7,083 nt of DNA from Frankiaceae bacterium (GCA_947479995.1 CANKBT010000159.1:1-7083); one strand, 5' to 3'; counted from the stretch's first letter, positions 1-6,209 are shown. Translations and numbers: made by a program. The notes: generated by a model from the sequence alone, not told the origin.

Positions 1-2635
1 CACGCTCAACGGCGACGGCACGTTCTCCGGCACGGCCACGACGCCCGGCACCTACACGGTGGTCGTGCGCGTGACCGACCCGCAGGGCCTCACCGACGAC
101 ACCACGCTGGTCGTCACCGTCCCCGCCCCGACGCCGAACCAGGCGCCGAGCTACACGGCGGACCCGGCGAACGACGCGCAGACGGTGCCGCTCGGCGGGA
201 CCCCGGCCGACCTGACGGCGACCGACCCCGAGGGCCAGCCGCTGACGTTCACGCTGACCACCGGCACGCTGCCGCCCGGCATCGTGCTCGGCCCGGACGG
301 CACCTTCAGCGGCACGGCGACCACGCCGGGCACGTACACCTCGACGATCACGGTGACCGACCCGCTGGGCGCGGCCGCCACGACGACGCTGGTGATCACG
401 GTCCCGGCGCCGCCGGCCAACCAGCCGCCGGCGTTCGGGCCCGAGGCCACGAACGACGCGCAGACGGTGCCGGTCGGCGGCACGCCCGCCGACCTCACGG
501 CGACCGACCCCGAGGGGCAGCCGCTGACGTTCACGCTGCTCACCGGCACGCTGCCGCCCGGCACCTCGCTCGGCGCCGACGGCACCTTCAGCGGCACGGC
601 CACCACGCCCGGCACCTACACGGTGACGATCGCGGTGACCGACCCGCTCGGCGCCTCCAGCACCACCACCCTGGTGATCACGGTGCCGGCGCCGCCGAAC
701 GCCCCGCCGACGGCCGTCGACGACGCGCGCACCACCACGACCGACACCCCGGTCGACGTGGAGCTGCTCGGCAACGACACCGACCCTGACGCCGACGAGC
801 TCACCGTCACCGCGGTGGAGGACCCGGCCAACGGCACGGTCGTGCTCGACGCGGCCACGGGGGTCATCACCTACACGCCCGACGCCGGCTTCACCGGCAC
901 GGACTCCTTCGACTACACGATCACCGACGGCAACGGCGGCACCTCCACCGCGACCGTCACGATCACCGTCGTCGCCCCCGTGCCGACCAACCAGGCGCCG
1001 GCCTTCGGCCCGCAGGGCAGCAACACCGCGCAGACCGTCGAGGTCGGCGAGGGCGTCGCGGACCTCGCGGCGACCGACCCGGAGGGCCAGCCGCTCACGT
1101 ACGTGCAGGTCGGCGGCACCCTGCCGCCCGGCGTCACGCTGAACGGCGACGGCAGCTTCAGCGGCAGCCCGACCGTGCCCGGCACCTACACGGTGGTCGT
1201 GCAGGTCAGCGACCCGCTCGGCGCCAGCGACACGACGACCCTGGTGATCACCGTGCCGGCCCCGCCGGTCAACGGGGCGCCGGACGCCGTCGACGACAGC
1301 GGCACCACGCCCCAGGGCGCGGCGGTCGGCATCGAGGTCCTCGGCAACGACACGGACCCCGACGGCGACGCGCTGACGGTGGTGTCGGTGACGCAGCCGG
1401 CCAACGGCACGGTGAGCTGCACGGCGGGCGTCTGCACCTACCTGCCGGACCCCGGCTTCACCGGCACCGACTCCTTCACCTACACGGTGGCGGACGGCAA
1501 CGGCGGCACGGACACCGCGACGGTCACCGTCACGGTCACGCCGGCCCCGCCGGCCAACGTGCCGCCGGTGGCGGGTGACGACAGCGGCACCACGCCCCAG
1601 GGCGTCGGCGTGAACGTGCCGGTGCTCGGCAACGACACCGACGCGGACGGCGGCACGCTGACGGTCGTGTCGGTGACCCAGCCGGCCAACGGCACGGTGA
1701 GCTGCACGGCGGCGGGGGTCTGCACCTACCTCCCGGACGCCGGCTTCACCGGGACGGACACGTTCACCTACACCGTGGCCGACGGCCAGGGCGGCTCGGA
1801 CACCGCGACCGTGACCATCACGGTCGTGGCGACCCCGCCGGCCAACAGCCCGCCCCTCGGCGTGGACGACGCGGCCACCACCCCGGCGGGCACGCCGGTG
1901 ACCGTGCCGGTGCTCGGCAACGACACCGACCCGGACGGCGACGACCTCACGGTCGTCGCGGTGACCCAGCCGGCCAACGGCACGGCGACCTGCACGGCGA
2001 CCGGCTGCACCTACACGCCGGACCCGGGCTTCACCGGCACCGACACGTTCACCTACACGGTGAGCGACGGCAACGGCGGCACCGACGTCGTCACCGTCAC
2101 GGTGACCGTCACCGCCGCCCCGGCCGGCAACCGCCCGCCGGTGACCCAGCCCGACACCGGCAGCACGCCGGCCGGCACGCCGCTCACCCTCCCGGTGCTC
2201 GGCAACGACAGCGACCCGGACGCCGACCCGCTCGAGGTCGTCAGCTGGACGCAGCCGGAGAACGGCACGGTCACCTGCACCCCCGGCGGCCAGTGCACCT
2301 ACACGCCCGACCCGGGATTCACCGGCACCGACACGTTCACCTACACGGTGAGCGACGGCAACGGCGGCACCCGCACCGAGACCGTGACGGTCACGGTGAC
2401 CGACGACGGCGGCGTCGAGGGCGACGGCGACGACCGCGGCGACGGCGAGGGCCCCGGCTCCGGCGGCGGCGCGGGCGGCGGGTCGGGCTCCGGCTCGGAC
2501 GGCGGCGGCTCCGGCGGGCGCCTGCCGTACAGCGGCTCGGAGACGGCGGACCTGCTGGTCGTCGGCCTGCTGCTCCTGCTCGGCGGTGCCGGGCTGGTGC
2601 TCGGCGGGCGCCGGCGCCGGCCGGCCCGGGCCTAG
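1..2635 (+). CDS. Modular Ig/cadherin-like repeat surface protein with C-terminal sorting signal (5' end outside window)
   Basis: This is the C-terminal part of a secreted, probably wall-anchored repeat protein. The frame is open from base 2. The GTG at 59 lies inside a repeat module (the preceding 19 codons match the later modules), so it is not the true start. About 877 residues are visible, ending at TAG 2633-2635. Module order is A(partial)-A-A-B-A-B-B-B-B, each about 91-97 residues and most opening with Asn followed by x-Pro-Pro or x-Ala-Pro. A modules contain DLTATDPEGQPLTFT, TLPPG and GTFSG, typical of putative Ig (He_PIG-like) domains. B modules contain VLGNDTDPDGD and GFTGTDTFTYTVSDGNGG, typical of cadherin-like/Ig_3-type domains, with a DxDxDG-like acidic segment that may bind calcium. 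A Gly/Asp/Ser linker and a sorting signal follow. The likely role is adhesion or a structural stalk; the functional head, if any, would be upstream. The family assignment is strong, the biological role unknown. Confidence 0.93.
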   Translation, partial: TLNGDGTFSGTATTPGTYTVVVRVTDPQGLTDDTTLVVTVPAPTPNQAPSYTADPANDAQTVPLGGTPADLTATDPEGQPLTFTLTTGTLPPGIVLGPDGTFSGTATTPGTYTSTITVTDPLGAAATTTLVITVPAPPANQPPAFGPEATNDAQTVPVGGTPADLTATDPEGQPLTFTLLTGTLPPGTSLGADGTFSGTATTPGTYTVTIAVTDPLGASSTTTLVITVPAPPNAPPTAVDDARTTTTDTPVDVELLGNDTDPDADELTVTAVEDPANGTVVLDAATGVITYTPDAGFTGTDSFDYTITDGNGGTSTATVTITVVAPVPTNQAPAFGPQGSNTAQTVEVGEGVADLAATDPEGQPLTYVQVGGTLPPGVTLNGDGSFSGSPTVPGTYTVVVQVSDPLGASDTTTLVITVPAPPVNGAPDAVDDSGTTPQGAAVGIEVLGNDTDPDGDALTVVSVTQPANGTVSCTAGVCTYLPDPGFTGTDSFTYTVADGNGGTDTATVTVTVTPAPPANVPPVAGDDSGTTPQGVGVNVPVLGNDTDADGGTLTVVSVTQPANGTVSCTAAGVCTYLPDAGFTGTDTFTYTVADGQGGSDTATVTITVVATPPANSPPLGVDDAATTPAGTPVTVPVLGNDTDPDGDDLTVVAVTQPANGTATCTATGCTYTPDPGFTGTDTFTYTVSDGNGGTDVVTVTVTVTAAPAGNRPPVTQPDTGSTPAGTPLTLPVLGNDSDPDADPLEVVSWTQPENGTVTCTPGGQCTYTPDPGFTGTDTFTYTVSDGNGGTRTETVTVTVTDDGGVEGDGDDRGDGEGPGSGGGAGGGSGSGSDGGGSGGRLPYSGSETADLLVVGLLLLLGGAGLVLGGRRRRPARA
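2..1270 (+). repeat. Mixed He_PIG-like (A) and cadherin-like (B1) modules, N-proximal half
   Basis: Module boundaries, taken at the conserved Asn codon, are: A0 partial 2-136, A1 137-418, A2 419-697, B1 698-988 and A3 989-1270. A1 and A2 are near-copies at protein level (DAQTVPxGGTPADLTATDPEGQPLT). A3 has drifted, with VEVGEGVADLAATD in the equivalent stretch. B1 is inserted between A2 and A3 and differs from later B modules in having no cysteines; its hairpin reads VVLDAATGVITY. The A modules have no cysteine either. The interleaving suggests the array grew by module duplication and shuffling rather than by a single run of tandem duplication. Confidence 0.85.
1271..2401 (+). repeat. Four tandem cadherin-like B modules, each with a cysteine pair
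   Basis: B2 covers 1271-1555, B3 1556-1843, B4 1844-2128 and B5 2129-2401. Each has the pattern GNDxDxD, a QPxNGT turn, a Cys-x(4 or 5)-Cys hairpin, Tyr, xPDxGFTGTDxFTYTVxDG and a run of Thr/Val strands. The Cys codons are at 1418 and 1433 (B2), 1703 and 1721 (B3), 1991 and 2006 (B4), and 2276 and 2294 (B5). The even pairing in a secreted protein suggests one intramodule disulfide per repeat. DNA identity between neighbours is high: B4 and B5 differ at only 2 of 78 positions over 2006-2083 versus 2294-2371. Confidence 0.85.
2402..2632 (+). other. Gly/Asp/Ser-rich wall linker and LPYSG cell-wall sorting signal
   Basis: Codons 2402-2518 encode a low-complexity linker, acidic and Gly-rich at first (Asp/Glu/Gly) and then Gly/Ser-rich, the usual peptidoglycan-spanning segment before a sortase site. 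LPYSG begins at 2522. It is followed by SETAD, a hydrophobic stretch (LLVVGLLLLLGGAGLVLGG) and a basic tail RRRRPARA. This three-part layout is a classical Gram-positive sorting signal. Position 4 is Ser rather than the Thr of the LPxTG consensus. If sortase does not accept it, the helix would still act as a C-terminal membrane anchor. Confidence 0.82.
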
Positions 2636-2644
2636 GCCCGCCAG

Positions 2645-2664
2645 CCGGCAGCACCCGGCAGCAC
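2645..2664. repeat. Two perfect tandem copies of a 10-mer
   Basis: CCGGCAGCAC occurs twice back to back (2645-2654 and 2655-2664), just after the surface-protein stop codon and before the hairpin. It is probably a small slippage duplication in non-coding DNA. No function is suggested. Confidence 0.6.
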
Positions 2665-2671
2665 GCGCTCG

Positions 2672-2706
2672 GCCCCCGGCCCCTCCGCGCAGGAGGGGCC
2701 GGGGGC
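2672..2706. terminator. Bidirectional hairpin terminator between convergent genes
   Basis: A perfect 15-bp inverted repeat (left arm GCCCCCGGCCCCTCC at 2672-2686, right arm 2692-2706) is separated by a 5-base loop (2687-2691). It lies 36 bases after the surface-protein stop and 10 bases after the lipoprotein stop on the other strand, so the same hairpin forms in both transcripts. There is no T-tract on either side. U-tract-free hairpins are common in high-GC actinobacteria, so I call it a terminator from position and stem strength. Confidence 0.78.
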
Positions 2707-2716
2707 TCGCGCGCGC

Positions 2717-3190
2717 CTAGCGGGCGGCGCCGCGCAGCGTGCCGGTGACGCCGCCGTCGAGGTCCTGCACGAGGCACAGCACCTCGCGGTCGCCGGCCTC
2801 GAAGCCCTCCTCGGTCGGCGTGAGCGGGCTCAGCTCCAGCTCGCTCTCGTCGTACGGCAGCCCGACGAACGCGGCGAACGCCGGCAGGCACTGCGCGTCG
2901 ACGGCGGCGTCGACGGCGTCGTCGCCCGGGTAGGCGTCGGCCTGCTCCAGGTCGAAGGAGGAGTAGACCTCCCCGTCGTGCGGCTGGTCGCACGGGATCG
3001 CGGTGAGCTCGGTGACGACGCCCTCGTCGGGCGTCTGCAGGCAGTCGCCGACGCGCAGGGCCTCGACCGCGATCTCCTCCGAGCCGGTCACCTGGCCGCT
3101 GTCGTCGCGGTCGGCGTCGTCGCCGCCCCCGCAGGCGGTCGCGGCGGCGAGGAGCAGGGGCAGGAGCAGGAGGGACGGGCTGCGGCGCAC
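2717..3190 (-). CDS. Septum-formation family lipoprotein
   Basis: This 157-residue secreted lipoprotein starts at GTG (3188-3190) and stops at TAG (2717-2719). The N-terminus is a short signal peptide (MRRSPS, then a Leu/Ala core) ending in ATAC with the lipidation Cys at residue 20, then a GGGDDAD spacer. The lipobox lacks the usual Leu at -3 (Ala instead). The mature domain has VGDCL (46-51 region, Cys50), IPCDQPHDGEVY (65-76), a Cys at 101 followed by FAAFVGLPYDES, PTEEGFEAGDREVLC (Cys139) and a terminal TGTLRGAAR. These match the actinobacterial 'Septum formation' domain (PF13845-like). The four mature cysteines besides Cys20 could form two disulfides. The family name rests on limited functional evidence, so an envelope or division role is only an inference. 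It is last in a minus-strand series, 85 bases after the phosphatidyltransferase, and has its own Shine-Dalgarno. Confidence 0.88.
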   Translation of the reverse strand: MRRSPSLLLLPLLLAAATACGGGDDADRDDSGQVTGSEEIAVEALRVGDCLQTPDEGVVTELTAIPCDQPHDGEVYSSFDLEQADAYPGDDAVDAAVDAQCLPAFAAFVGLPYDESELELSPLTPTEEGFEAGDREVLCLVQDLDGGVTGTLRGAAR

Positions 3191-3195
3191 GGGGG

Positions 3196-3203
3196 CACCT
3201 CTC
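3196..3203 (-). promoter_or_regulatory. Shine-Dalgarno of the lipoprotein gene
   Basis: On the minus strand the sequence reads GAGAGGTG, ending 5 bases before the GTG at 3190. It is the clearest purine-rich ribosome binding site of the minus-strand genes and supports the chosen start, which also gives a complete signal peptide. Confidence 0.65.
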
Positions 3204-3209
3204 GGGCAG

Positions 3210-3257
3210 GGCGCGGCGCGCCGGGTCGGGTGTCCCGGGCACGCTAGGCGCCGCGCC
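3210..3257. promoter_or_regulatory. Nested inverted repeats with an internal -10-like hexamer
   Basis: The gap between the phosphatidyltransferase and the lipoprotein contains a 10-bp inverted repeat (3210-3219 with 3248-3257) enclosing a second short one (CCGGG 3221-3225 with CCCGG 3234-3238). A 12-bp palindrome, CGCGCCGGCGCG (3252-3263), overlaps the outer right arm and could compete with it. On the minus strand TAGCGT (3241-3246) fits TANNNT and would give a start near 3234 and a leader of about 44 bases carrying the Shine-Dalgarno; no convincing -35 is seen. It could be a weak terminator, a processing site, or a promoter for the lipoprotein alone. Chance GC-rich palindromes are a real alternative. 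Confidence 0.3.
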
Positions 3258-3275
3258 GGCGCGCCGCCCGCCCGG

Positions 3276-3887
3276 TCAGCCCCCGGGGCGGTCGGCCAGC
3301 AGCCGGGTGAGCGCCACGAGCGACACCGACTTGACCACCAGCTGCGCGCTGGCGAGCACCAGCGCGGCGGTGTGCGCGCCGGTGGCCACCACGAGCACGA
3401 GCGCCGTGGTGTTGACCGCCTTGGCCACCGGGTGCCAGTTCCACAGGTAGAGCCGGCGGTCGACCCGGCCGAAGTGGTTGGGCGACAGCAGCGGCCAGCG
3501 CAGGAAGCCCAGCGACAGCACGCAGTCGACGACCATGAACTGCAGCAGGAAGACGGTGATGGCCGGCGCCGCGCCCGGCTCCAGCGCGAGGTACGTCGCG
3601 GCCAGCACCCCGCAGCAGGCGCGGTCGGACAGGATGTCGAGCACCGCCCCCTGCCGGGTCTCGGTGCCGGTGCGGCGGGCCACCTGGCCGTCGAGCACGT
3701 CGCCGATCCAGTAGACGGCGTAGGCGACCACCAGCAGCGGGATCGACCGCTGCACCGACGCGGTCGCGCCGATCGCGAGCGCGGCGACGGTGCGGACCAG
3801 CGTGATGCGGTTCGCGACGGTCCAGGGGTCCTCGGCGGTCCGCGGCAGCGGGGCCAGGACCTCGCGGCCGGCGGGGGGTGCGCTCAC
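3276..3887 (-). CDS. CDP-alcohol phosphatidyltransferase family protein
   Basis: This is an integral membrane enzyme of 203 residues that transfers a phosphatidyl group from CDP-diacylglycerol (or a related CDP-alcohol) to an alcohol acceptor in phospholipid synthesis. The family signature D-x2-DG-x2-AR-x8-G-x3-D-x3-D is complete: Asp63, Asp66-Gly67, Ala70-Arg71, Gly80, Asp84 and Asp88. In known structures these aspartates bind the metal and the last acts as catalytic base. NRITLVRT at 26-33 is the usual conserved stretch before the first membrane helix. Hydrophobic segments lie roughly at 33-45, 49-62, 90-103, 108-128, 158-178 and 180-194. The acceptor (glycerol-phosphate, inositol-phosphate or other) cannot be decided; the NRITLVRT region and NWHPVAKAVNT are only mildly PgsA-like. 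The GTG at 3887 is chosen as the first start after the Ddl stop (32-base gap); the frame stays open upstream into ddl but is out of frame with it. No strong Shine-Dalgarno is seen, only GGGTGG about 13 bases away. Confidence 0.9.
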   Translation of the reverse strand: MSAPPAGREVLAPLPRTAEDPWTVANRITLVRTVAALAIGATASVQRSIPLLVVAYAVYWIGDVLDGQVARRTGTETRQGAVLDILSDRACCGVLAATYLALEPGAAPAITVFLLQFMVVDCVLSLGFLRWPLLSPNHFGRVDRRLYLWNWHPVAKAVNTTALVLVVATGAHTAALVLASAQLVVKSVSLVALTRLLADRPGG

Positions 3888-3919
3888 CCGCGCGATGGTG
3901 CCACCCGCGGGGGCCCGCG

Positions 3920-4849
3920 TCAGCGCCGGGCGGCCGCCTGCGCGAGCAGCTCGACCACGAGCGGGCCGAGCGCCAGCCCCGCGGCGTCGACCGCCATCGG
4001 CAGCAGGGACGTCTCGGTCATCCCGGGCGCGACGTTGACCTCGAGCACCTGCGGCACGCCGTCGACGACGACGAGGTCGACGCGCGACAGGTCGCGCAGC
4101 CCGAGGGCGGTGTGCGCGGCCACCGCGGCCTCGGCCACCGCCGCCGCGTCCGCGGCCGGCAGCCGTGCGGGCACGAAGAACTCCGTCGCGCCGGCGGTGT
4201 AGCGGGCGGCGTAGTCGTAGACGCCCGACAGCGGGCGCACCTCGACCGCCGGCAGGGCGCGGGGCCCGTCGCCGGTGTCGACGACGCCGACCGCCACCTC
4301 GGTGCCGGCGGCGAAGCGCTCGACGAGCGCCGCCTCGCCGTACGAGAAGCACGTGACCATCGCGGCCGGCAGCTCCTCGGCGCTCTCGACCTTCGAGCAG
4401 CCGAGGGCCGAGCCGCCCCGCGCGGGCTTGACCATGAGCGGCAGGCCGAGCGCGGCGACGAGCCGGTCGAGCACCGCCGCGGCCCCCAGCTCGCGGAAGC
4501 TGTCGTGCGGCAGGACGGCGGCGTCCGGCGTGGCCAGGCCCGCCCGGCGCAGCAGCGCCTTGGCGGTCGGCTTGTCCCACGCCAGGCGGCAGGCGTCGGG
4601 GGTCGAGCCGACGTAGGGCAGCCCGACGAGGTCGAGCACCTCGCGCAGCGCGCCGTCCTCGCCCGCGCCGCCGTGCAGCGCGATGACGGCCGCGTCGTAC
4701 GCGTCGAGGCCGGCGAGCAGCCCCGCGTCGGCGTCGCGGACGTCGACGTCGACGCCGGCCGAGCGCAGCGCGTCGGCGACCCGGCGCCCGCTGCGCAGCG
4801 AGACGTCGCGCTCGTGGCTGAGCCCCCCGGCGAGGACGAGCGCCCTCAC
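3920..4849 (-). CDS. ddl: D-alanine--D-alanine ligase (ATP-grasp)
   Basis: This cytoplasmic ligase of 309 residues (usual Ddl length) joins two D-Ala with ATP to make the terminal dipeptide of peptidoglycan precursors. The N-terminal domain has AGGLSHERDVSL, with Glu13 at the position of the catalytic Glu15 of E. coli DdlB, then LHGGAGEDG (58-66) and GLPYVGS (76-82). The ATP-grasp part has VKPARGGSALGCSKV with Lys141 and Ser147, VYDYAARY with Tyr217, SRVDL with Arg256 and Asp258, and EVNVAPGMTETSLLP with Glu270 and Asn272. The Glu/Ser/Tyr triad is intact and Tyr217 favours D-Ala over D-lactate as second substrate. Two nearby positions differ from E. coli: Arg216 for Lys215 and Ala148 for Ser151. 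The GTG start overlaps the aminotransferase TGA by 4 bases (GTGA, 4846-4849), which implies translational coupling. It may be a paralogue of a second ddl elsewhere. Confidence 0.94.
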   Translation of the reverse strand: MRALVLAGGLSHERDVSLRSGRRVADALRSAGVDVDVRDADAGLLAGLDAYDAAVIALHGGAGEDGALREVLDLVGLPYVGSTPDACRLAWDKPTAKALLRRAGLATPDAAVLPHDSFRELGAAAVLDRLVAALGLPLMVKPARGGSALGCSKVESAEELPAAMVTCFSYGEAALVERFAAGTEVAVGVVDTGDGPRALPAVEVRPLSGVYDYAARYTAGATEFFVPARLPAADAAAVAEAAVAAHTALGLRDLSRVDLVVVDGVPQVLEVNVAPGMTETSLLPMAVDAAGLALGPLVVELLAQAAARR

Positions 4850-6150
4850 GCCATGTCCGGGGCGGGCGTCTGGACGGCGGCGGAGCTCGAGCGGCCCGCC
4901 GTCGGGCCGAACGTGGCGAGCAGGTCGAGCTCGGCCTCGACGACGCCGGCGAGGCGCCGGACGCCCTCGCGGATGCGGTCGGGCTCCGGGTAGCAGTAGG
5001 ACAGCCGCATCTCGCGGCGGCCCTGGCCGTCGGCGTAGAAGCCGATGCCCGGCACGTACGCGACCCGGGCGGTGATCGCGCGCGGCTGCATGACCTTGGC
5101 GTCGAGCCCCTCCGGCAGGGTCGTCCACACGTAGAAGCCCCCCGTCGGCACGGTCCAGGTCGTGCCCCGCGGCATGAGCTGGGTGAGCGCGTCGAGCATC
5201 GCGTCGCGGCGCTCGCGGTAGATGCCCCGGAAGACGTCGACCTGGCCCTGCCAGTCCTGCGTCTCGAGGTAGTCGACGACCGCGAGCTGGTTGAGCTGCG
5301 GCGGGCACAGCACGCTGGCCTCGCTGGCCAGCACGAGCTTCTCGCGCACGGCGTGCGGCGCGAGCACCCAGCCGACCCGCAGGCCGGGGGCGAAGGTCTT
5401 GCTGAACGACCCGAGGTAGACGACGTCGTCGGTGCCGCTGCGGGCCCGGATGGCCCGCACCGGCGGGCCGTCGAAGCCCAGCAGGCCGTACGGGTTGTCC
5501 TCGAGCACGAGGATCCCGGCCTCCTGGCAGATCGCCAGCACCTCGTCGCGCCGGGCGTCCGACAGCGAGACGCCGGCGGGGTTGTGGAAGTTGGGGATCG
5601 TGTAGAGGAACTTGGCGCGCCCGCCGGTCTCGCGGATCGCCTCGCGCAGCGCCTCGGGCTGCAGCCCGTCGGCGTCCATCGCGACGTGGCGCACCTCGGC
5701 CTGGTAGCTGGCGAAGGTGCCGAGCGCCCCGACGTACGACGGCGCCTCGGCGAGCACGACGTCGTCGGGGTCGCAGAAGATGCGGGTGACGAGGTCGAGC
5801 GCCTGCTGCGAGCCGACCGTGACGACGACGTCGTCAGGGCTCGCGACCACGCCCTCGAGCGCCATGACCTCGCAGATGAGCTCGCGCAGCCGCAGGTCGC
5901 CCTGCCCCGAGCCGTACTGCAGCGCCTGCGCCCCGCGGGTGGCGATGAGGTCGCCCATGAGCTTGCCGACGCTGTCGAGCGGCAGGGCCGAGGTGTACGG
6001 CATGCCGCCGGCGAGGCTGACGACCTCCGGCCGGCTGGCCACCGCGAACAGCGCGCGGATCTCGCTGGCGGTCATGCCGGCCGTGCGGGCGGCGTAGCGA
6101 CCGGTGAACGCGTCGAGCGTGACACCTGCCTGCGGCTGCTCCTGACCCAT
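4846..6150 (-). CDS. PLP-dependent class I/II aminotransferase (MocR/2-aminoadipate aminotransferase-like)
   Basis: This is a 434-residue fold-type I PLP enzyme that moves an amino group between an amino acid and a 2-oxo acid; its substrate is not identifiable from sequence. Seen in order: SLAGGMPY (45-52), the LQYGSGQGDLRLRE motif (77-90) typical of the MocR/LysN-like branch, VGSQQALDL (112-120) for the cofactor phosphate, IPNFHNPAG (185-193) with Asn190, LEDNPY (216-221) with Asp218 and Tyr221, and GSFSKTFAPGLRVGW (247-261) with the Schiff-base Lys251. The C-terminal domain has MRLSYCYPEP with Arg382, the usual carboxylate-binding Arg. There is no N-terminal GntR-type DNA-binding domain, so this is an enzyme and not a MocR regulator. 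The ATG at 6150 has no Shine-Dalgarno but a well-placed -10 hexamer. It is first in the minus-strand operon and overlaps ddl by 4 bases. Confidence 0.93.
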   Translation of the reverse strand: MGQEQPQAGVTLDAFTGRYAARTAGMTASEIRALFAVASRPEVVSLAGGMPYTSALPLDSVGKLMGDLIATRGAQALQYGSGQGDLRLRELICEVMALEGVVASPDDVVVTVGSQQALDLVTRIFCDPDDVVLAEAPSYVGALGTFASYQAEVRHVAMDADGLQPEALREAIRETGGRAKFLYTIPNFHNPAGVSLSDARRDEVLAICQEAGILVLEDNPYGLLGFDGPPVRAIRARSGTDDVVYLGSFSKTFAPGLRVGWVLAPHAVREKLVLASEASVLCPPQLNQLAVVDYLETQDWQGQVDVFRGIYRERRDAMLDALTQLMPRGTTWTVPTGGFYVWTTLPEGLDAKVMQPRAITARVAYVPGIGFYADGQGRREMRLSYCYPEPDRIREGVRRLAGVVEAELDLLATFGPTAGRSSSAAVQTPAPDMA

Positions 6151-6156
6151 GCCGTG

Positions 6157-6184
6157 AGGCTACCGGCGGTGGCCACGCCGTTCC
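6157..6184 (-). promoter_or_regulatory. Probable leaderless promoter of the aminotransferase-ddl operon
   Basis: On the minus strand, TAGCCT (6157-6162) matches TANNNT and sits exactly at -12 to -7 if transcription begins at the A of the ATG (6150). Seventeen bases further upstream is GGAAC (6180-6184), a possible -35 that recalls ECF-type elements, although the -10 is housekeeping-like. The 6 bases between hexamer and ATG leave no room for a Shine-Dalgarno. Confidence 0.6.
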
Positions 6185-6194
6185 GGACGTCGTG

Positions 6195-6203
6195 TGCGAC
6201 CCT
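6195..6203 (+). promoter_or_regulatory. Probable leaderless extended -10 promoter of the small membrane gene
   Basis: TGC followed by GACCCT (hexamer 6198-6203) places the conserved A at -11 and T at -7 relative to the A of the ATG at 6210. The TGn immediately upstream is an extended -10 feature, and no good -35 is visible. Six bases separate the hexamer and the ATG, so a leaderless mRNA is the natural reading. Confidence 0.45.
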
Positions 6204-6209
6204 GCCTGC

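Noticed and set aside
151..2298. A series of antisense open frames of about 80-150 codons opposite the surface-protein gene
   Set aside because: They recur with the module period, encode Val/Ser/Gly-rich low-complexity strings, and result from the codon bias of the sense repeats.
1271..2401. A CRISPR or minisatellite-like array
   Set aside because: The period is about 285-290 bases, the whole array is in one coding frame, and conservation is at protein level in Ig-like modules.
2391..3242. A 283-codon Arg/Pro-rich minus-strand frame across the terminator and lipoprotein gene
   Set aside because: It runs through the intergenic hairpin and overlaps two well-supported genes; its Arg/Pro/Gly composition is typical of an off-frame reading in GC-rich DNA.
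3276..4580. A 434-codon minus-strand frame suggesting a larger fused phosphatidyltransferase
   Set aside because: The extra N-terminal part is an out-of-frame reading of ddl and is Arg/Gly-rich; the enzyme itself begins at the GTG at 3887.
3003..4993. Long plus-strand frames opposite the lipoprotein, phosphatidyltransferase and ddl genes
   Set aside because: The translations are Arg/Gly/Ala/His-rich with no motifs, while the minus strand has complete family signatures.
3920..5308. A 462-codon minus-strand frame suggesting a fused or extended Ddl
   Set aside because: The upstream part is an out-of-frame reading of the aminotransferase gene; the Ddl N-terminal motif begins right at the GTG at 4849.
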